Part shown: positions 59,830 through 64,000 of the stretch, one piece after another | How the letters are laid out: each line of letters starts with the position of its first letter | How positions within the stretch are numbered: the stretch's first letter is position 1 | Source of the DNA: Lewinella cohaerens DSM 23179 | Lineage (GTDB): Bacteria > Bacteroidota > Bacteroidia > Chitinophagales > Saprospiraceae | Direction of reading: 5' to 3' | DNA length: 64,000 bases | NCBI RefSeq assembly: GCF_000379805.1 | Contig: NZ_KB903534.1 | Location: forward strand, 20,043-84,042 | Made by a program: the position numbers and the translations under genes | The notes under the pieces: model-generated | Told to the model about the DNA's origin: nothing | What the model saw: only the letters and a program-made list of their open reading frames with translations | Databases searched by the model: none

Positions 59830-60887
59830 ACCATGCCTTCTTCCATCTTGGCCGCATTTTCAGCAAGCTGAAGGGCTTCGATTACGGGGCCTACCTGCCC
59901 TTCTATAATCTGATCGAGGTTGTAAAGCGTAAGACCGATACGGTGATCCGTTACCCGGTTTTGAGGATAGTTGTAGGTTCTGACCTTGTCGGAACGGTCG
60001 CCGGTACCTACAAGGCTCTTACGTTTAGAAGCCAGTTTGTTTTCGTGTTCTTCCCGCTTTTGCTCCTGAATACGACGAAGCAGCTGAGTCATTGCGATCT
60101 CCTTGTTTTTGTGCTGAGAACGGCCGTCCTGGCTTTCAGAAACAGTACCTGTAGGTAAGTGGGTAATCCGAATGGCGGATTCTGTTTTGTTGACGTGCTG
60201 ACCACCCGCACCACTGGCCCGGAAGGTATCAATCTTGAGGTCCGATTTCTTGATGTCTACATCTTCCATCTCCAACTTGGGCATGACAACAACGGTAGCT
60301 GCCGAGGTATGTACCCGGCCCTGAGACTCTGTTCTAGGAACCCTTTGTACCCGATGTGCACCAGACTCAAACTTGAGGCGCCCGAATACATCTTCTCCAC
60401 TCACTTCTACCACTACTTTGTTGTAACCACCAGCACTTCCTTCGTTTTCGTAGAGTAACTCGTACTTCCAGCCCATCTCATCGAAATAACGAGAGTACAT
60501 CCGTAGCAAGTCCCCTGCAAAAATACTAGCTTCGTCACCACCCGTGCCGGAGCGTATTTCAAAGATAACATCGCGTTCATCCTCGGGGTCACGAGGAATG
60601 AGCATGACCTTGATCTCTTCCTCCAGTGTTTCTCTTTGGGGCCTGAGTTCCTCCAACTCCATCTCCGCCATCTCTTTCATCTCCGGGTCACGAAGCATCT
60701 CTTTGGCGGTTTCCATATTACCAAGCAACTCCTGGTATTGATGGTAAGCCTCTACAACGGGTTGTAGCTTCTTGTACTCCTTATTGACTTTCTGAAACCG
60801 ATCCATATCAGTGATGACGGAAGGGTCGGATAACTGTTCTTCCAAATTGCGGAAGCGATGGTGGATGGCAGCTAATTTATCTAGCAT
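59826..60887 (-). CDS. prfA: Peptide chain release factor 1
   Basis: This factor recognises UAA and UAG stop codons and triggers peptide release. The GGQ motif is in TFRASGAGGQHVNKTESAIR (catalytic peptidyl-tRNA contact). The anticodon-like PxT region (HLPTGTVSESQDGRSQHKNK) and EIRSGTGGDEASIFAGDLLR are also typical of RF1. The C-terminus is DQIIEGQVGPVIEALQLAEN. I start at MLDKLAAIHHRF (353 aa); an upstream in-frame ATG 13 codons earlier gives an unlikely hydrophobic extension. The gene lies with the HAD gene upstream on the same strand, separated by 185 bases. Confidence 0.97.
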   Translation of the reverse strand: MLDKLAAIHHRFRNLEEQLSDPSVITDMDRFQKVNKEYKKLQPVVEAYHQYQELLGNMETAKEMLRDPEMKEMAEMELEELRPQRETLEEEIKVMLIPRDPEDERDVIFEIRSGTGGDEASIFAGDLLRMYSRYFDEMGWKYELLYENEGSAGGYNKVVVEVSGEDVFGRLKFESGAHRVQRVPRTESQGRVHTSAATVVVMPKLEMEDVDIKKSDLKIDTFRASGAGGQHVNKTESAIRITHLPTGTVSESQDGRSQHKNKEIAMTQLLRRIQEQKREEHENKLASKRKSLVGTGDRSDKVRTYNYPQNRVTDHRIGLTLYNLDQIIEGQVGPVIEALQLAENAAKMEEGMV

Positions 60888-61072
60888 AATATTAAATTGG
60901 AGGGGTAAAGTAAAGTAGTGATTCAAAAAAGAGATAGGGTAACCATGGGGTTACAAGATAGGATGACTGTCAAAACAGCTAATAGAACCAAATGGCAGGA
61001 AACATCATACTTTACTTTTTTGCGACCGCAAAGATACGGAAAACTTTAGATAGCTTCAATAATAAAATAGGA

Positions 61073-61942
61073 TTACGCCACAATCGACTCACAAATAAAG
61101 TCGGGGATAATCCCGGTTGAGCGAACTCGAATATCTACTTCTTTTTCGCTGGTGTTACCAGAAAGTACGAGCATGGTCATTACCCCAAACTTATTGCCCC
61201 CCAAAATGTCGGTATGCAGGGTGTCGCCTACCATTAGGATGTCGCTTTTGTCAAAAGTCCCGTATTGATTGATGTTTTCAAAAGCATGATTAAACATCTG
61301 GGTGTCAGGTTTGCCAAAATGGATGAACTTCCGTTTGAGAATACTCTCTACCAACTTGGCAATACCACCGGTGGCAATCGAAACATCATTTTTAGCGACA
61401 GGGTAGAGCTTGTCCCCGTTGGCAACGATAGCCGGAATGTTTTGCTTGCGCAGAAGGTTAACCGTTGTATTTATGTCGTGGTTCCAGTCAAAGCCTTCGT
61501 CATCAAGAAAAACCATCGCAGTGACATCGTCACAGTTGTCGAGATCCAACGAACTTACTGGCACGGCACGGAGGTCGGCATCTAAAATATAATGAGCAGA
61601 GTTGGCAGTTCCAAGGTAAGCGACTCGACCGCTGCTGACTTTTTGGGCCAGAAACATCTTGGCCATCATGCCAGAGGTGATCACTTCTTCAGGCAGAATA
61701 CCTGGCAGCCCTTGATGGGCAAAACGTTCAGCTTGTTGCTCTGGGCTGCGGGAGGCATCGTTGGTCAGGATTCTGATGACCTTGCCCCGCCGACGTAATT
61801 CGTTGATGTTGGCTTCCACTCCAGGAATGAGGCCCCGATGGTTTTTGACCACCCCGTAAGAATCTAAAAAGATCGCTTTGAAGCCGTCTGCAATATCTAG
61901 AAAAGAAGCGTTATGCATTTTTGAGTTTTGGTTCTCTGACAA
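61073..61942 (-). CDS. HAD superfamily hydrolase, class IIA (NagD-like)
   Basis: This 289-aa protein has a HAD fold with a class IIA cap: nucleophile block IFLDSYGVVKNHRGLIPGVE (the second Asp of DxD is replaced by Tyr, a DxWG-like variant typical of one IIA subgroup), motif II ILTNDASRSPEQQAERF, motif III with Lys in FIHFGKPDTQMFNHAFENI and motif IV LMVGDTLHTDILGGNKFGVM with Asp. The substrate is not known; relatives act on sugar phosphates or nucleotides. A further in-frame Met at residue 9 could be the start. The APH-like gene lies 43 bases upstream on the same strand, so both could be co-transcribed. Confidence 0.88.
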   Translation of the reverse strand: MSENQNSKMHNASFLDIADGFKAIFLDSYGVVKNHRGLIPGVEANINELRRRGKVIRILTNDASRSPEQQAERFAHQGLPGILPEEVITSGMMAKMFLAQKVSSGRVAYLGTANSAHYILDADLRAVPVSSLDLDNCDDVTAMVFLDDEGFDWNHDINTTVNLLRKQNIPAIVANGDKLYPVAKNDVSIATGGIAKLVESILKRKFIHFGKPDTQMFNHAFENINQYGTFDKSDILMVGDTLHTDILGGNKFGVMTMLVLSGNTSEKEVDIRVRSTGIIPDFICESIVA

Positions 61943-61985
61943 GTTTTATGCTTAATGGCGAAAAACAATTAGAGAAGGTGATAAT

Positions 61986-63005
61986 TTATAGCGCGAGCGT
62001 TTGTAAGATTTTTTCGGCTGAAAATACCTGCTCGATATTCGGTAAATGGTGCTCAAAAACTTCTCGTTGAAGTTGAGTAGCAATCGATTTACGGAAGAAA
62101 TAATTGCCTTCGCGCACTACGTAATTCAATAGGAAAAAGCGATAAGCTTCCGGCAAAAATAAAACTTCAGATTTAGTGAGTGGGTAAATTTCATGGTAAT
62201 GCTTTAAAAATAATAAAAAGCGATCTTCCATCAGGGTGTCTACATTGTAGGTGAATAGTGTACGATCTCCTACATTGGAGACAATCCTGCTGATAAAATA
62301 AAAGTCAACGATTCGTGAACTCATCCTGAACCAATCGTAATCCCAGCGGGAATAAAATTTACCATTCGAAGACATGGAGAAATTTCCGATGTTCCAGTCA
62401 ACAAACACCGGGATTTTTTCAAACCCGTGTACATTGATCTTGTAGGTATTGTTTAAAAAAAGGTCACATTGCTTTTTGATGTAATCCGCGTGTTGAGGAA
62501 ACTCATCATCGACCTCTAGTAGCAGTTGGTTAATGTCTGTAGTCATGTTTTTGGAGGTAATCGGTAGCGTGTGCCGAATCAGGCTACAGCTTTTGTGAAA
62601 CTCCGCAAATTCTTTACCCAACTGGGCAATATCTTGGTCTTCCAGGCGGCGGGGCAGGCTCTTCTTAATCTTAATTGGGCGAAAGAAAACTACCCAGGCA
62701 TCAATGATGTCGTTCTGGAAACGATGGAAAAACAATTGATTACCTTTCATCAACGCCCGAGAGAGGAAATTCTCGTAGCGAACAGGCAGATTGTTAGATA
62801 GCGCATTAATGATCGTGTGGTCTTCCACGAAATGTTCATATTTTCCGAAATAGGAAAGCTTTGCGATGATATTATTGCCATCCTCCAACCTAATTTTGTA
62901 GACATGGTTGGTGGATACCATGGCGCTGATATCGGTAATGCGCCTGATGGGGCGGGTACTGTCGTAGGCCATCCAGGCGTAACGAATGATAGTAAGGAAA
63001 TCCAT
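61986..63005 (-). CDS. APH-fold (aminoglycoside phosphotransferase-like) protein
   Basis: This 339-aa protein has the kinase-like layout of the APH/choline-kinase clan: an N-lobe Lys in DGNNIIAKLSYFG, a helix FVEDHTIINALSNNLPVRYE, hinge AWVVFFRP, then a catalytic loop VFVDWNIGNFSM (Asp-x3-G-N, where HGDxxxxN is usual) and the metal Asp in SRWDYDWFRMSSRIVDFYFI. Substrates in this clan include aminoglycosides, choline, homoserine and sugars; which applies here cannot be told. Motif changes (no His before the catalytic Asp) make it a divergent member. Probably cytoplasmic; no signal peptide. Confidence 0.78.
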   Translation of the reverse strand: MDFLTIIRYAWMAYDSTRPIRRITDISAMVSTNHVYKIRLEDGNNIIAKLSYFGKYEHFVEDHTIINALSNNLPVRYENFLSRALMKGNQLFFHRFQNDIIDAWVVFFRPIKIKKSLPRRLEDQDIAQLGKEFAEFHKSCSLIRHTLPITSKNMTTDINQLLLEVDDEFPQHADYIKKQCDLFLNNTYKINVHGFEKIPVFVDWNIGNFSMSSNGKFYSRWDYDWFRMSSRIVDFYFISRIVSNVGDRTLFTYNVDTLMEDRFLLFLKHYHEIYPLTKSEVLFLPEAYRFFLLNYVVREGNYFFRKSIATQLQREVFEHHLPNIEQVFSAEKILQTLAL

Positions 63006-63114
63006 AATTGTGGTAAGGGCTAATTTTTGCGGAAGATAGAAAGAATAAGACTTCTTCGAAGGTCTTTAATAACAAAAAACGGACTCCGGCGTTTACCGAT
63101 AAAACATTCTTATT

Positions 63115-63540
63115 ATGAAGTACGGATTAAGTACGCTGCTATTATTGGTGACCTTTGTATGTGCACAGGCACAATCTCCAATTGGTGTTTGGAAGACAAT
63201 CGATGATAATTCGGGCGAAGCCAGATCCAAGATAGAAATCTACGAACGGAACGGTAAACTATTCGGAAAAATCACCGACCTGTTGCTAAAACCAAACGAT
63301 ACGCTCTGTGAGGCCTGCGAAGGTGACAAAAAGAATAAATTGATTGTAGGTATGGTCATTGTTGAAGACTTGGAGGTATACCGAGACTATTGGAAAAATG
63401 GAACGATCCTAGACCCGGAATCTGGCAGTACTTATGGCTGCAGTATCTGGTTTGAAGAGGGTAAGCCAAATGAGCTACAAGTTCGTGGAAAACATTGGAC
63501 AGGGCTTTATCGTACCCAAGTATGGTATCGAATAGAATAA
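63115..63540 (+). CDS. DUF2147 family exported protein
   Basis: This 141-aa protein has a clear signal peptide (MKYGLSTLLLLVTFVCAQAQ). The mature protein is the DUF2147 beta domain: SPIGVWKTIDDNSGEARSKI, EIYERNGKLFGKITDLLL, CEACEGDKKNKLIVGMVIVE, YWKNGTILDPESGSTYGCSI and LQVRGKHWTGLYRTQVWYRI. A lipocalin-like fold is known for the family, function not established. The pair of Cys in LCEACEG is conserved in many members. Transcribed alone; divergent from the APH-like gene. Confidence 0.9.
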   Translation: MKYGLSTLLLLVTFVCAQAQSPIGVWKTIDDNSGEARSKIEIYERNGKLFGKITDLLLKPNDTLCEACEGDKKNKLIVGMVIVEDLEVYRDYWKNGTILDPESGSTYGCSIWFEEGKPNELQVRGKHWTGLYRTQVWYRIE

Positions 63541-63665
63541 AAGGTTGTTTTCATAGTCAATAACTAGTAACCAGCCCTTTAACAAAAAAATATATACCTA
63601 ACAAACAATAAGACCTACCTTTTCCTTGTTTTAGTATAAATTTTTCAACGCCATAAATGCCTTTC

Positions 63666-63902
63666 ATGAAGCAAAATTTTACACCTGAAGATTTGATGGC
63701 TTATCTATATGCCGAAACCAGTCTTTCACTACGATTGGCCATCCAGGATGCGCTTCGTCGTGATCCGGTACTGGCCCAAGAACTAGAACAACTGCGCATG
63801 AGCAAACGTCAGTTTCCTAAAGTGAAATTTACAGCGCCCAAGCGTAGTCTCCAGCGCATTATGAACTACAGCTGTTCAACAGCACTGGAAGGACAAATTT
63901 AA
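63666..63902 (+). CDS. Small helical protein (78 aa), anti-sigma-like N-terminus
   Basis: Start at MKQNFTPEDLMAYLYAETSL (ATG at 63666) seems better than one three codons upstream. The pattern of DLMAYLYAET...LRLAIQDALRRDPVLAQELE resembles the short N-terminal helix of Bacteroidota anti-sigma-type or zf-HC2-like proteins, but no zinc ligands are present. The rest (FPKVKFTAPKRSLQRIMNYS) is basic. I cannot name a family with confidence. Confidence 0.6.
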   Translation: MKQNFTPEDLMAYLYAETSLSLRLAIQDALRRDPVLAQELEQLRMSKRQFPKVKFTAPKRSLQRIMNYSCSTALEGQI

Positions 63903-63942
63903 GCACCATCCAATTGATTAATGCTTGTAACGAAGCTTAGAT

Positions 63943-63984
63943 ATCCCGAGTCTCGCCCAGCGCGAGGTTCGGGATTCTTATTTT
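63943..63984 (+). terminator. Strong hairpin terminator at the window end
   Basis: ATCCCGA-GT-CTCG pairs with CGAG-GT-TCGGGAT around CCCAGCG, followed by TCTTATTTT. It lies 40 bases after the stop of the 78-aa gene. Confidence 0.75.
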
Positions 63985-64000
63985 AGGGTAAAAAGAAGGG

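Noticed and set aside
1-64000. tRNA, rRNA, riboswitch or phage attachment site
   Set aside because: I scanned for T-loop GGTTCGAATCC-type words, rRNA cores and integrase genes and saw none with supporting structure; a covariance search would be decisive.

Overview
The window looks like chromosomal DNA of a Bacteroidota bacterium, most likely a Saprospiria/Lewinella-type marine organism. The evidence is several secreted proteins with type IX secretion system (T9SS) tails, a giant adhesin with SprB-type repeats, a PorP/SprF-type protein, many lipobox lipoproteins, weak or absent Shine-Dalgarno signals, several perfect TAnnTTTG boxes close to start codons, and a PorP/CHU_C gene pair. No rRNA, tRNA or CRISPR array was recognised, so the assignment rests on protein content alone.

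Layout. 1-6.7 kb: the end of a LamG-like T9SS protein, radC, rnpA, two small membrane or exported proteins, rpiA, a methyltransferase and a DUF2911 lipoprotein. 7.0-20.5 kb: a T9SS surface module with a 3428-residue secreted protein (four Kazal-like domains, two PPC-like domains, 25 SprB-type repeats, PKD, cohesin/dockerin-like parts, type A tail), a type B (CHU_C) tailed protein and a PorP/SprF-family outer membrane protein. 20.6-29 kb: a purple-acid-phosphatase-like phosphoesterase, glyA, lipoproteins, an AhpD-like protein, an AraC regulator, a DUF1801 protein and a WYL regulator fused to an effector-binding domain.

29-43 kb is the most interesting part. A C39-peptidase ABC exporter and a HlyD adaptor are followed by two convergent peptide-maturation cassettes of the grasp-with-spasm type, arranged as near mirror images. 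The right-pointing one is DUF6624 - double-glycine precursor - ATP-grasp - 64-aa protein - SPASM protein. The left-pointing one is DUF6624 - small lipoprotein - two double-glycine precursors - ATP-grasp - 77-aa protein - lipoprotein - SPASM protein. The two SPASM proteins end 80 bases apart. Neither shows a radical-SAM CxxxCxxC motif. The second has lost the three cysteines that should hold auxiliary cluster I and kept all four of auxiliary cluster II. A third, truncated DUF6624 remnant lies just before the exporter. I infer that the precursors are cross-linked by the ATP-grasp enzymes, assisted by the SPASM proteins, cut after GG by the C39 domain and exported through the ABC/HlyD pair, with TolC or another outer membrane factor supplied elsewhere.

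43-64 kb is mostly housekeeping and envelope: a BNR-repeat protein, thymidine kinase, peptide deformylase, RuvX/YqgF, a DJ-1/PfpI lipoprotein, a Tas-like aldo/keto reductase, a PLP decarboxylase, an MBL hydrolase, a large TolB-like propeller/outer-membrane protein, release factor 1, a HAD hydrolase, an APH-fold protein and a DUF2147 protein.

Several short repeat families are scattered through the intergenic DNA: three copies of a roughly 120-140 base long-hairpin element whose stem sequence differs between copies while pairing is kept; four copies of a REP-like element, two of which have become part of gene 5' ends; two MITE-like inverted-repeat elements; and many short perfect hairpins.
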